Positions 28,004-37,316 of a DNA stretch of 51,276 nt are shown here, piece by piece; the stretch's first letter is position 1, and each line of letters begins with the position of its first letter. Position numbers and translations under genes: made by a program. The notes under the pieces are model-generated. The model ran no database searches. It saw only the letters and a program-made list of their open reading frames with translations, and had not been told where the DNA came from. The DNA comes from Candidatus Hydrogenedentota bacterium (lineage in GTDB: Bacteria > Hydrogenedentota > Hydrogenedentia > Hydrogenedentales > SLHB01), in contig JACRLJ010000041.1 of the NCBI GenBank assembly GCA_016215105.1, positions 1 through 51,276 on the forward strand, given 5' to 3'.

Positions 28004-28765
28004 TTACTGGGCGGCGGGCGCGCGCGGGGCGTCCTCCGCGAGCGCGTGGGTCTTTAGCTCTTCGAGAGAGCTATATCCGATTAGTATCTTCTGGATGACA
28101 CCGTTGCGGTCAATGAAGACGGCGGTAGGAAACGTGGTGATTTCAGAATACGGTTGCGGCAGGCCCGCCGCGCTCACGACGGGATAGTTGATATGGTTCT
28201 CGTCGACAAAGGCATGCATCGCTGCCGCGTCTTGGCGCATCACACCGATGATGGCGAGATCGTCCGGTGAAACCGTACTCCGCAGTTCCGTGAAGTACGC
28301 CACTTCCTTTTCGCACGCTGAGCAGTGCGGACTCTTGAAGTCAAGTATGACGCGTTTTCCCCGGTAGTTCGCCAGTTGGATGTGGCCGCCCTCGGCGTCC
28401 GGCGCGATGAAATCCGGCGCCTCCGCGCCCACCCACGCGTCCAGGGACTCCGTTTTGTTGATGTTGCTCAGTCCCTGACGGAGCGAGAACAGCAGGGCGA
28501 AAAGAACCACCGAGGACGCCACGAACCCTAGCGCGGACAACCCGGCGCCCGTCCACGCGAGCCGCCGTCCCGTCCGGCTGGTAAGCAACTGAGTCGCACC
28601 AAAGACCAGCCCCAGAAACCCGAAGAGCGCGCCAAGTACCACTACGGACAACGGCAACGACACGATTCCGCACGCAAGAGACGCCACCGCCAGGGCTCTG
28701 GATGGCCGGGCGCGTTGTTCTGCGGATTGATCACTCTCGGGTCGAGGGCATTCTTGAATCGTCAC
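28004..28765 (-). CDS. TlpA-like thioredoxin-fold protein with DUF4190-type membrane domain
   Basis: A 253-residue protein from GTG 28765 with GGAG 8-9 bases upstream. Two membrane helices (about 27-55 and 70-95; ALAVASLACGIVSLPLSVVVL and LAWTGAGLSALGFVASSVVL, each split) resemble DUF4190. The rest is an AhpC/TSA or TlpA-like domain: VGAEAPDFIAPDAEGG, then the redox motif SPHCSACEKE (CxxC), and cis-Pro loop TTFPTAVFIDRNG. It probably faces the periplasm and reduces disulfides or passes electrons in cytochrome or envelope protein maturation; the partner is unknown. Confidence 0.85.
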   Translation of the reverse strand: MTIQECPRPESDQSAEQRARPSRALAVASLACGIVSLPLSVVVLGALFGFLGLVFGATQLLTSRTGRRLAWTGAGLSALGFVASSVVLFALLFSLRQGLSNINKTESLDAWVGAEAPDFIAPDAEGGHIQLANYRGKRVILDFKSPHCSACEKEVAYFTELRSTVSPDDLAIIGVMRQDAAAMHAFVDENHINYPVVSAAGLPQPYSEITTFPTAVFIDRNGVIQKILIGYSSLEELKTHALAEDAPRAPAAQ

Positions 28766-28978
28766 AGCTTCTTCTCCCGCAGCATGATAGGCAAGGTGCG
28801 CTGTTTACTCAACACGACACGGACTCGGATGGCCAGTTACCCACCAGGGCCCTTCGGGCTTTCGATGTTCTGGTGGCTCTCAGGTCAAAGGCTTCCAGAG
28901 TCTGGCCGGCATTCGTGCTAAGGCTGCTCTGACGCCCGTTGCGCAGTGGGCTGGTGTCCGCCGTTCCGGGCTGTGTTT

Positions 28979-29008
28979 TTGACCCGGACTAAGGATTTCG
29001 TGTATACA
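28979..29008 (+). promoter_or_regulatory. Sigma70-type promoter for the CBM lipoprotein gene
   Basis: TTGACC (28979-28984), an 18-base spacer and TATACA (29003-29008) make a good vegetative promoter. It predicts a start near 29015 and a leader of about 105 bases containing the hairpin at 29038-29083. The rest of the gap 28766-28978 shows nothing recognisable. Confidence 0.55.
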
Positions 29009-29037
29009 GAGTGCTTGGCTGCATTGGTGTAAGCGGA

Positions 29038-29083
29038 AACCGCGAACGACCGGGATGTTCGGTCTCCAGTCGTGTTCGCGGTT
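29038..29083 (+). promoter_or_regulatory. Nested hairpin in the 5' leader
   Basis: Outer arms AACCGCGAAC (29038-29047) and GTTCGCGGTT (29074-29083) pair perfectly. Inner arms GACCG (29048-29052) and CGGTC (29060-29064) can pair within. ATTTT follows, so it could be an attenuator or an mRNA-stabilising structure ahead of the gene at 29119. Confidence 0.45.
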
Positions 29084-29118
29084 ATTTTCGGCATAGTGAA
29101 AACGGAGATTGCGGAAAA

Positions 29119-29931
29119 ATGATTACTGTTCGCAGGACAATGTATATGGCGCTCGTTGGATCAACAGCAGCGTGCGCATTGGTCTTTAGTTCATGCGGGG
29201 CGCCACAATCCGCCGCCCCGGCGCAGCAAACCCCGACGGGGTCACAACCTAAGCCCACAGCGGTTCAGTCCACGCCGGCAAAGGCCGCGACGCCGGCGGT
29301 TCCGGCTCCCGGCCCGGCCCGGCCCGCAACGCCCGGTGCGGCGGCTGCGGCAACGCCCCCAGTCGCGGCCGCGTCGCCCACGGTCGGTGTCACGGCAGCG
29401 CCCCCGGCGGCGCCGGGCTCAGCCAACGTTGCGCCGAAAACTCCCCCCAAGAATTTCGCGCTGAACGGCTCTTTCGAGGACGGGGAAGCGGCCGGCATGG
29501 CCAATCTTTGGTGGTCTGATGATGCAAAGGCTGCACGGAGCACCAAGGCCGCGAGCGGAAAGTACTCGATGCTGATACACCCCGATACGGGCAGCAAGAA
29601 GAAAAAGGCAAAAGACCTGCATTTCTTGCGCGCGGTCGTGCGGAACGCAGAACCGCTATTGGGTAAGGAGGTAGAAGTAAAAGCGAAAGTCCTGGTCAAA
29701 CCAACTAAGGAAATACCCGGACCGCTTGCGCTAAATGTCCTTTATACTGCGAACGGCAAGGATGGAGCCATTGCGACCGTATTTCAGGGTAGCGATGATT
29801 GGACGGAAGTGAAGGCCACGGGCAAGATTCCGGCGGACGCTGATCCCAAGTCGCTGTTAATTGCCATATCCGTGCGGCCAAGCGCCCAGGAACCGGTACT
29901 GATTGACGACGTTTCACTGACTATCAAGTGA
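29119..29931 (+). CDS. Lipoprotein with Pro/Ala linker and CBM-like domain
   Basis: About 270 residues from ATG 29119 (MITVRRTMYMALVGS). The signal segment ends FSSCGAPQS, a probable lipidation Cys. A low-complexity linker of Pro, Ala and Thr, about 85 residues long, follows. The C-terminal 155 residues are a jelly-roll carbohydrate-binding-like module: NFALNGSFEDGEAAGMANLWW, split after FEDG, GKYSMLIHP, VEVKAKVLVKP and the closing VLIDDVSLTIK. This NGSFE...IDDVSL pattern is the CBM4/9-type signature. It may present a glycan-binding module on the outer membrane surface. Confidence 0.75.
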   Translation: MITVRRTMYMALVGSTAACALVFSSCGAPQSAAPAQQTPTGSQPKPTAVQSTPAKAATPAVPAPGPARPATPGAAAAATPPVAAASPTVGVTAAPPAAPGSANVAPKTPPKNFALNGSFEDGEAAGMANLWWSDDAKAARSTKAASGKYSMLIHPDTGSKKKKAKDLHFLRAVVRNAEPLLGKEVEVKAKVLVKPTKEIPGPLALNVLYTANGKDGAIATVFQGSDDWTEVKATGKIPADADPKSLLIAISVRPSAQEPVLIDDVSLTIK

Positions 29932-30051
29932 CGGAGCGGCGGGAAGTGTTCCGCGATTGACCCTCGTGACGAGTCCGGAGCTTTGGTCAGATCCTGGCGA
30001 AATGGACCGAGTACGCAGGCGCATTACCGCGTAAGGGCGAGATTTGTTTGC

Positions 30052-32007
30052 TTAGTTCGTGACGAAGAAGCTGTAGTTCCGCCGCCTCTCGCTCGCGTCC
30101 AAGAAGTATTCGCGTATCCACCTCTCGGTGAAGGAAATTTGCCGGACTTCAATATTATCGATCAATGCGTTCAGTTTCGTGTCGGTCGAGTTCGCCAAGC
30201 TTATCACAATCTGTAGAATCGAGTGCGTCTTATATGGAGACGTGAAGCAGCATGTGAGACGTGTCCACCCGCCTACGGAACGGTTCCACGTGAACCGTGA
30301 AGAATTGAGCAGTTGGTATTCTCCGTTGCTTTCCATGCTTTCGTAAGAGTCAAACGCATTGATGCGAATAAGCGCCGCATCCAGAGCGCCGAGCCGGGCG
30401 TCAAACGAGACTTGATAATCCTTGTTTCTTTCGTACTGGCCGGGCGGTAGTACAAAAGAAACTCCCTGCCACCATCCCGGGTCGGCGGAGTTGTCCAGCG
30501 AAAGAACGTGTCCGAGATCCGTCTCCTGAATTTGCGTCCCGTCGTTGGACGGAGGGGGCACTATCGAGGAAAATTGCGTTTGCGGATTTTCGAAATCCTC
30601 AACGTAGATAGGCGCGTGACTGGTCTTCGGCGGTGACACCGCCAGGATGATCGGGACGGCCACGCACGCGGCCGCGAGTGCGAGCTTTCTGCGCCGCAAC
30701 CACAGCCGAACCCGGCTCCAGTACCGTGTCCCGGTAAACATGCCGCGCGCCACGCCAAGGACGCCCACGAGGCCCGAGGCAATTAGGAAACACTCCGAAG
30801 GGGCCGCCATCGCGCGAAACCGCAGCAGCATATTGGCGCCCATCATGAACGATCCGACAAACGTGTATATCAGCGCCGGCGCCAAGATGAGAATGGTCCT
30901 CTTGCGCGGCGGCATCACCGCTATCAAACCCAGCAGCGTCAGAATCCAAAGGCCTATTCGGACGGGATACGAATCATAGGTCTTGAAGAATTTCATGGGC
31001 TGCCAGAAATACAGGACGCGGCGGACCGACGCATTGAGCCAAATCAGCGGGTGAGCGGCGACGAAGCGCCTGGCTTCACGTGATGCGATTCGGTCTGCAG
31101 TGACCTCATCCATCTCTGGGTCATCAAGTGGAAAGGGAAAGGGCAAGCTGCTTACGGTGATACCATTCGCCAGTGAGGCCGTATCATCCGTGTTCGGATT
31201 GTTGGATACCCACATGTTGTATCCCGATCCGTTGCGCGTCAGTACCGGGTGCCCCGTCTGAATGTAGTTGCGGATGACCCACGGCGAGATCACCAGGGCT
31301 GCGGTCAAGCACACCGCCGCCGAATACCGGCGTTTCCACAGATCCGATACCCGGCTACAGTGCAAGAACAACACGACCGGCAAGAACAGAGGCGCTTCCC
31401 CACGGCACATCATCAGCAGCCCGACCAGCGCGCCCACGAGGATGCCCCCGCGAGCGCTATTCGCCTTATCGTGCGATACTACGTTCATTAGTAGAAGAAG
31501 CAGAAACATGAACGGCGCTTCGGTAAGAAGGAGGTGCGCGCTTGCGGAGAGCGGCCACTCCAATGTAAGCAGAATTCCGGCGCACAGGGCGATCCAAACG
31601 TTCGAGATGCGTCTCAGCGTGAGAAAGAGAAGCGCGGCGCCAAGAGCGATAAGGACGGCGTTGAACACCGCGATACCGCGAGGTGTCAGGCCCAGCTTAA
31701 GCAGTAGCGCCAACTGCAGCGGCTGTAATGGGGGCGAAAACGTGGTGGGGCCGTTGTGGCGAGTCAACGGGAATACCTCCAGTTCACCCTGGCCCGCCAT
31801 GTCCAGGTCGAAACCGCGTCCCGCTAAGATGCTTTGCGCCAAACGAAGATAAGCGCGCGCGTCGGGCGAGGCGTCAAGGTTCGCTTTCTGCGCCTCCGGA
31901 ACTTGTGCATACAGTCCGAATCCAAGCACGATAGCGCAGCATACGACCACGAAAAACGCGTTCCAGCGTGGCCCCACAAACAACTTGGTCGTGTAACGGG
32001 AATTCAC
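30052..32007 (-). CDS. GT39/ArnT-like membrane glycosyltransferase with C-terminal CBM-like domain
   Basis: A 651-residue protein from GTG 32007, with AGGTGG eight bases upstream. The N-terminal 440 residues carry about ten to twelve membrane helices and features of polyprenol-phosphate-sugar dependent transferases: an early acidic loop (NLDASPDARAYLRLAQSIL) and SPWVIRNYIQTGHPVLT. The extracytoplasmic C-terminal part (about 470-625) is a jelly-roll: IYVEDFENPQTQFSS, DPGWWQGVSFVLPPGQY, YQVSFDARLG and LNALIDNIEVRQIS. It probably transfers a sugar to lipid, protein or polymer outside the membrane. The acceptor is unknown. Confidence 0.8.
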   Translation of the reverse strand: MNSRYTTKLFVGPRWNAFFVVVCCAIVLGFGLYAQVPEAQKANLDASPDARAYLRLAQSILAGRGFDLDMAGQGELEVFPLTRHNGPTTFSPPLQPLQLALLLKLGLTPRGIAVFNAVLIALGAALLFLTLRRISNVWIALCAGILLTLEWPLSASAHLLLTEAPFMFLLLLLMNVVSHDKANSARGGILVGALVGLLMMCRGEAPLFLPVVLFLHCSRVSDLWKRRYSAAVCLTAALVISPWVIRNYIQTGHPVLTRNGSGYNMWVSNNPNTDDTASLANGITVSSLPFPFPLDDPEMDEVTADRIASREARRFVAAHPLIWLNASVRRVLYFWQPMKFFKTYDSYPVRIGLWILTLLGLIAVMPPRKRTILILAPALIYTFVGSFMMGANMLLRFRAMAAPSECFLIASGLVGVLGVARGMFTGTRYWSRVRLWLRRRKLALAAACVAVPIILAVSPPKTSHAPIYVEDFENPQTQFSSIVPPPSNDGTQIQETDLGHVLSLDNSADPGWWQGVSFVLPPGQYERNKDYQVSFDARLGALDAALIRINAFDSYESMESNGEYQLLNSSRFTWNRSVGGWTRLTCCFTSPYKTHSILQIVISLANSTDTKLNALIDNIEVRQISFTERWIREYFLDASERRRNYSFFVTN

Positions 32008-32444
32008 TGAGTAACCACCTGTCCGCCCGCCCCATGCGATGCTCCGTCTCGGGAGTACACACCCCGCGACGCCATCTGCAGCGCATGTGCGGTGATTTCG
32101 TTGTCTGCAATGTCACCATTGGAAATAAGCGTACTGCAGACCAGGAAGTCAAAGCGCGGGCCACATCGTTGCGGGCGGGCCGCCTGAGGCTAGGGCTGTA
32201 GTCCGACTAGAGCCGCCTACTCTACGAGAACATCACCGTGTTGATCAAATTGCCATATTGTGACTCAAACGCGTTGTGTATGGACGATGGACTCAGATAC
32301 CTCGATAGAGTCTTCGTGAGTATAGGACTCCGTAAGCGCCCAGTAACCCACTGCCGGCTCTCGTGTTGCAATGCCACGCCACAAGACCCGTGGATCTAGA
32401 TTTTCTATCAGAATCTTCAATTACCTCATAATATGTCATCTAAA

Positions 32445-32706
32445 CAACCCTCGTTTCGCCTGTGAATTCAACCGCAGCGGCCCCTCGTTCCACCGATAAA
32501 CTCACCGCCAGACCCCAGACCCGCCCCGTTCCGCCCTCGTCCGCCAAACCCAATACACCGCAACGACTTAACCCAGCACACCCCTTGTTTCGAAAACATC
32601 CCCGATCTTCCGTCCCATAGCTCCTATTCCTCCCATGATTCCCATCTCCCGCCCAGAAGCCCACCCCCAAGAAGCCGAAACAGGTAGCCCATACATATAG
32701 GGGCAG
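32445..32706. repeat. Dispersed pyrimidine-rich repeat, copy 2
   Basis: This copy lies in the 884-base gap 32008-32891, which otherwise holds only an AT-richer stretch (32220-32440) without a recognisable gene. It shares with 660-1119 the 14-mer cccctcgttccacc, the CCAATAC...CCCTTGTTT-GAAAAC block and the end aagccgaaacag...tacatataggggca (32672-32705). The order of the first two blocks is reversed relative to copy 1. Confidence 0.6.
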
Positions 32707-32891
32707 TTGATCGGCGGACGCGGCGACTCGCCGGTTCGTCACCCTGGATTTTGGCCGGATTCGACTCGGCCCGTCATGTACGTCGTAGCGCCGCCGTCCC
32801 GGCGGCTTAGGAGTTTTGGCGTTGTCACGGCCCCGCCGCCGCGCCCCCGGCATGTGGTACCATGCCGGGCGTTCAACAGGAGACTCGAACC

Positions 32892-35405
32892 ATGATGTGG
32901 CTGGCGGCGATTGCGTTGACCGGGGCGGTCCAGTGGCAGCACCCGGCGGGTATGGTCACGGACGACACCGTCGCGGAGGTGCGGCAGAAGGTCGCGGAAC
33001 ACGACTGGGCCAAACGCCTCTACGATGCCCGCAAGCATACGTTGGACGAATGGGTCAACGCGCCGCTGGACGATTTGCGCCGGGTGTTTCCGAAGAAACG
33101 CGGAAACGTCTACCACAATTTTTCCTGCCCGGACGACCGCAGCCGCTTGAAATTCGATCCGTTTCACTCGGATTCGTTTCAGTGCCCGGTGTGCGGCAAG
33201 ACCTACGCGCCGGAGACCGACGCGGGCATCTACAAACCGGACGACCGCTACCACGGCACGATGTACGACGGCTGGGCCTGTACTTTTTTCCAGACCGCGT
33301 GCGACGTGGCCGCCGATCTCGCCCTCGTCGCGCGCGTCGACGACAACGCCGCCTACCGCGTACGCGCCATCGACATACTGATGCTCTATGCCGATGTGAC
33401 GGAGAATATGCCGACAGATGTGAACAAGGAGCCGCAATTCTCGCGCATTTACACCTATCACCGGGAGGGGGATAACAAAGTGCTGTTTGATCTCGCGATC
33501 GCCTACGAATTGTCGCGGGACCACATGGCGCCGGAGCAGCGCGCGCGCGTCGAGACCGTTGTCCTCAAGCGCATCTTGAACGACATCATGATGGAGCCCA
33601 TCTACACCTACGACCACAACAACGTGTACCAATGGCACCGGACTATTCTCCAAACGGCGTTGGCCCTCGAGCGTGAAGACCTCATCGACTGGAGCTTCGG
33701 GTACGGGGCCTTTGACCCCGAGCACCAACCCGAACACCGGAGCTTGCGCCGCATCGTTGCCACCCACTTCAAACCCGACGGCGCGTTCTGGGAACTTTGC
33801 TCCGGCTACCACCTCTACCCCATGTTCCATTTCTGCGAACTGGCCGTCCTGTCGCATCACCTGTCCGCGATGGACTCGCAACGATTCCCCGCCGCCCAGT
33901 ACGACTTTACGGACCGCTCGAGCGCGGGTGGTCAGGCCATCAAGAACGCCCTCGAATGGTTTGTCTCGATGGCCATGCCCGACCGCACCATGCCCACCAT
34001 GGGTGACTCGACCGTCTCCCGCGCGGGTATGGACGACTACATGGTCACCGCCGAGATCGGCTACCGCTACTTCGACGTCCGCGCAGTAGGCGACTATCCC
34101 GCGTTGCGCGAAGGGAAACGCAGTTGGCCCGGCTTGGTTCACGGCGCCCCAGAAATCGTCCAACGCTACACCCCGTGTACCAGTTCCTTCCTGTCCAGCG
34201 GCTGGGTCTCGCTGCGCAGCGACTGGCAGGGAAACCGGACCTGGGTCGGCCTCAATTCACTTATTCCCGGCGGCGGTCACCAGCACGCCGACCGGCTGAC
34301 GTTCGTCAATTACTCGCACGGCAAACTGCTCGCCCTCGAGAAAGCCACGCCCTACAATGAAAGCGTCACACGCGTACTCGGGACTCTTTCCCAGTCCCAC
34401 AACACCGTGACCGTGGACAAGACGTCGCAAAAGCAGGGCGAAGCGCTCACCGAAGCCGAGACCCCCAAGGTGACGCAATTCTACGCGGGACCTGTCGTCC
34501 AGTTTGCGGAAGTGAACGGAGACCATCTGTATCCGCAAGCCAACATCTACCGGCGCTCCGTCGCGTTGTTCGAGGATGTAGCGGTCGATCTGTTCCAAGT
34601 CTCCGGAGGCGCAACGCACGATTGGATGGTACATCACGCCGGCAAGGCGCCGGAGTTCTCCGTGCCCGTGTCCGACGGCGAGTTCTCGCCCGCCGACTGG
34701 CTCTACAACGGAACCAAGCGCGTACGCCATGCGCGGACCGATGACACGTGGCAGGCCTCGTGGCGCGTGGACGATGTTACCTCCCGCGTAACCATGCTCG
34801 GCGCCGCGGCTACCGGCGTCTATGCGCTCGAGACCTATCCCGTGGATAACGCCATCGTCACGCCCAAAGATCCGCCGTGCCAGTCGCTGTGCGTGCGCCG
34901 CGAATCCAACGCCCCGTTCTTGGCGGTGTGGAATTCGTGGCAGAAAGAGCCAAACGTTTCGAAGATCAGCCGGGGTTCGTCACCGCAATCCCTGATGGTG
35001 ACCACTACGTCAAACACCTATCGCCTGCTGTTCGGACCCGGCGAAACAACGTTCGACGACGGCGTCTCCATCAAGACGGACGCCGTCTTCACTCTGGTTC
35101 GCAATCGGGACGCAGTCGTCTACGCGCGCGGGACGCGCGTCGATCTCGCGGCGCCGGAAGGTTCACTGCAAATCGCGTCCGACCGCCCCGCGACGGTCTC
35201 CGCGGAATTCCTCCGCGGCGACGTTACCCTCGAAACGTCTGGCGACATCATGTACGACACCTACGGCGGCGCCGATACCTATCGCGACGCCCCGGGCGCA
35301 ATCGTGACCGTGGACGGCGCCCTGTGGCGGGTTCACAAAACCCGCCTGCGCTTCGCAGGCCACGTCGAGCCTGCAAAACAACTCTCGAACGCAGGATCGC
35401 GGTGA
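32892..35405 (+). CDS. Heparinase II/III family polysaccharide lyase
   Basis: About 837 residues from ATG 32892, with AGGAG nine bases upstream. The N-terminal (alpha/alpha) toroid region includes a four-Cys/His zinc-like segment, FSCPDDRSRLKF...FQCPVCGKTY, seen in related proteins, then YDHNNVYQWHRTIL and GAFWELCSGYHLYPMFHF. The heparinase II/III beta-sandwich follows with LIPGGGHQHADRLTFVNYSHGKLLA, containing the catalytic-region HQHAD, and TLSQSHNTVTVDK. Such enzymes cleave uronic-acid-containing polysaccharides by elimination. The first residues, MMWLAAIALTGAVQW, may be a short signal peptide. Substrate not predictable. Confidence 0.87.
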   Translation: MMWLAAIALTGAVQWQHPAGMVTDDTVAEVRQKVAEHDWAKRLYDARKHTLDEWVNAPLDDLRRVFPKKRGNVYHNFSCPDDRSRLKFDPFHSDSFQCPVCGKTYAPETDAGIYKPDDRYHGTMYDGWACTFFQTACDVAADLALVARVDDNAAYRVRAIDILMLYADVTENMPTDVNKEPQFSRIYTYHREGDNKVLFDLAIAYELSRDHMAPEQRARVETVVLKRILNDIMMEPIYTYDHNNVYQWHRTILQTALALEREDLIDWSFGYGAFDPEHQPEHRSLRRIVATHFKPDGAFWELCSGYHLYPMFHFCELAVLSHHLSAMDSQRFPAAQYDFTDRSSAGGQAIKNALEWFVSMAMPDRTMPTMGDSTVSRAGMDDYMVTAEIGYRYFDVRAVGDYPALREGKRSWPGLVHGAPEIVQRYTPCTSSFLSSGWVSLRSDWQGNRTWVGLNSLIPGGGHQHADRLTFVNYSHGKLLALEKATPYNESVTRVLGTLSQSHNTVTVDKTSQKQGEALTEAETPKVTQFYAGPVVQFAEVNGDHLYPQANIYRRSVALFEDVAVDLFQVSGGATHDWMVHHAGKAPEFSVPVSDGEFSPADWLYNGTKRVRHARTDDTWQASWRVDDVTSRVTMLGAAATGVYALETYPVDNAIVTPKDPPCQSLCVRRESNAPFLAVWNSWQKEPNVSKISRGSSPQSLMVTTTSNTYRLLFGPGETTFDDGVSIKTDAVFTLVRNRDAVVYARGTRVDLAAPEGSLQIASDRPATVSAEFLRGDVTLETSGDIMYDTYGGADTYRDAPGAIVTVDGALWRVHKTRLRFAGHVEPAKQLSNAGSR

Positions 35406-35491
35406 CACACATCGCAACACTATGCGCGCACGGCGGTACTATCAGTGTAGTGATTCAAGATTGAAGTGACAGATTTGAACGCCGCAATCGA

Positions 35492-35570
35492 GCGAAAACC
35501 GGGGACTGACTCGCTTTTCGGCAGTTTGAAAAGCGTGTCTGTCCCCGCTTTTCGCGGCCTTCGCGTCCAA
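35492..35570 (+). repeat. 79-bp dispersed hairpin repeat, copy 1
   Basis: It matches 42715-42793 in the same orientation at 73 of 79 positions. Internal arms CGGGGAC and GTCCCCG, and CGCTTTT with AAAAGCG, allow a long imperfect hairpin. Together with the MITE-like element at 35764-35850 it occupies the gap 35406-36018, where no other gene is seen. Confidence 0.85.
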
Positions 35571-35763
35571 AGATACGATGCTATCAGCATGACTCACTGG
35601 ATTAGAAGGCGCCTGAGGCCGGCAAGCGCCGATGGAGATCATCGCGAAGTGTCTTACAGCACGCGCTTTAGCCATCGGCTTGTTGAACTATCTAGTACAT
35701 TGGTTTAGACTTGGACAAACAGGCAAAGAGCAATCACGCGCCAAAGTGGCTGGCCAGTCTAGA

Positions 35764-35850
35764 GGCGCGGCCAGAAAGCGTCCTTATACCAAAACTCGAC
35801 ACAAGCGAGCTATGGTGTTGAACAACTTACAGATGCTTTCTGGCCGCGCC
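35764..35850 (+). mobile_element. 87-bp MITE-like element, copy 1
   Basis: The element begins with ggcgcggccagaaagc (35764-35779) and ends with its exact reverse complement (35835-35850), giving perfect 16-bp terminal inverted repeats. Similarity to the copy at 46939-47025 extends outside to about 35759 (ctagag) and to about 35878, where a third GGCTTTCTGGCC occurs. An interior block, gaacaacttacaga, is conserved. It cannot encode a transposase. It lies within an open frame preceding the glycosyltransferase, and inflates that frame. Confidence 0.8.
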
Positions 35851-36018
35851 ACGTCAATTGACCGGCTTTCTGGCCGAACTCCTACTCGTGGGTCGGCTAT
35901 CGTTCTTTCCGGGGCGCCTCCGCAATCACCCGAAATCGGTGGCGCGGCTCGATTCCGGACCACGGCGCCCCAAACGAACGAATACCAATTCCACTTTCAG
36001 GCACACTCAGGGAGTCTT

Positions 36019-37305
36019 ATGAACGGCGCAAGCGTTAGCGGCGCTCCGGCTTCAGACGCGTCAGGCCGGCGCTACAAGATCATCATTTTCCCCTTGGGCT
36101 ACCTGCTGTCCCACGTCGGCCGTTGCGTCCAGATCGGAAAGGCTCTGCGCGCGCGCGGTCACGACGTTAGCTTCGCGGGCGAAGACCCGGACAAGAACCC
36201 GCGCTCGCGGATGGGTATCGCCCGGGACGCCGGATTCCGGCTCATCTACGCCCGCGAGCCAAACTTCGCCTACGCGTGGGATCGCTTCGTCAAATACGGT
36301 TGGACCAGCACCGCCTGGGACCTGGCCGTCCGCCACGAAGAATGGGCGCCGCTCGCGAAAATCCTGGAAGGCCACGTCGAAGTCATGCGCCACGAGAAGC
36401 CCGATCTCGTTGTCGCCGACGCCACCATCAGCGTAAGCACCGCCGCCTACATCAACGGGATTCCCGCGGTTGGCGTTATGAACAGTCACGCCGCCCGATT
36501 CATCTCGCCGACCAACTTCTTCATGCCGGCCATTCACGCCTTCGACGCGCTTCAGCTCGCGCGCATCCGCCGCCGCGTGTACAAAAAGTACGACCGGAAG
36601 CCGGTCGACGCCATCGAGTTGCTGAAAAGCATCACCCTTGTTTCGCCCGACCTTCCCGGATTGTTCAATGCGCCCGAGAACTGGCCCAACTGGAATATCA
36701 TCGGCCCCATTCACTCCGAGCCGAATGTACCCCTGCCGGAGTGGTATGAGGAATTGAGCGACGGCCAACCAAACGTCTACATCACCATGGGATCTACCGG
36801 GATTATGGACACGTTTCTGCGGCGCACGTTCGACGCGCTCGGAAAACTCCCCTGCCGTTTCGTGCTCACGACCGCCGGCCAGGCCCGCGAAGACACGCTG
36901 GCCCAGGCGCCCGCCAACTTCCGCATCACCAAGTACGCCCCGGGAAGCAAGATACTCCAGCACTGCCAGGCGCTCATCTTCCACGGCGGCAACGGCACCA
37001 TGTACCAGGGGCTAGCGGCTGGCGTTCCTATGGTCGCGCTACCCAGCCACGTCGAGCAGGTTTACAATATCGAACCCGGAATCAAACACGGATTTGCCGT
37101 CCGCCTAAACCCCAAGCGGGTCAAGGGAAAACAGATCGTTGACGCACTCGATCAAGTCATGAACACGCCCAGCTTCCGGCAGGCCGCGGAACGATTCGCA
37201 GGCCCCGTGCGCGATTCCGACGGAGCCGCGCGCGCAGCGGAAATCTTCGAGCAAGCCGCCCGCGAAGGCAAGCCCGCCGGCGCTGAGCTTGCCGCCAGAC
37301 GCTAG
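36019..37305 (+). CDS. UDP-glycosyltransferase-like protein (GT1/MGT type)
   Basis: A 428-residue glycosyltransferase from ATG 36019, with GGAG five bases upstream. The open frame extends upstream to 35632 but that part translates the mobile repeat and is not protein. The GT-B fold is evident: N-terminal IIIFPLGYLLSHVGRCVQIGKALRARG (split over the first strand and helix) and the C-terminal nucleotide-sugar site VYITMGSTGIMD, FVLTTAGQA and QALIFHGGNGTMYQGLAAGVPMVALP, where HGGNGT is the donor-binding motif. Acceptor unknown; antibiotics, lipids and sterols are used by relatives. It converges on the RIC gene with an 11-base gap. Confidence 0.9.
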   Translation: MNGASVSGAPASDASGRRYKIIIFPLGYLLSHVGRCVQIGKALRARGHDVSFAGEDPDKNPRSRMGIARDAGFRLIYAREPNFAYAWDRFVKYGWTSTAWDLAVRHEEWAPLAKILEGHVEVMRHEKPDLVVADATISVSTAAYINGIPAVGVMNSHAARFISPTNFFMPAIHAFDALQLARIRRRVYKKYDRKPVDAIELLKSITLVSPDLPGLFNAPENWPNWNIIGPIHSEPNVPLPEWYEELSDGQPNVYITMGSTGIMDTFLRRTFDALGKLPCRFVLTTAGQAREDTLAQAPANFRITKYAPGSKILQHCQALIFHGGNGTMYQGLAAGVPMVALPSHVEQVYNIEPGIKHGFAVRLNPKRVKGKQIVDALDQVMNTPSFRQAAERFAGPVRDSDGAARAAEIFEQAAREGKPAGAELAARR

Positions 37306-37316
37306 CAATAACGGAA

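Noticed and set aside
35632-36018. N-terminal extension of the glycosyltransferase frame
   Set aside because: It translates the MITE-like repeat and flanking DNA; the ribosome binding site and GT-B start are at 36019.
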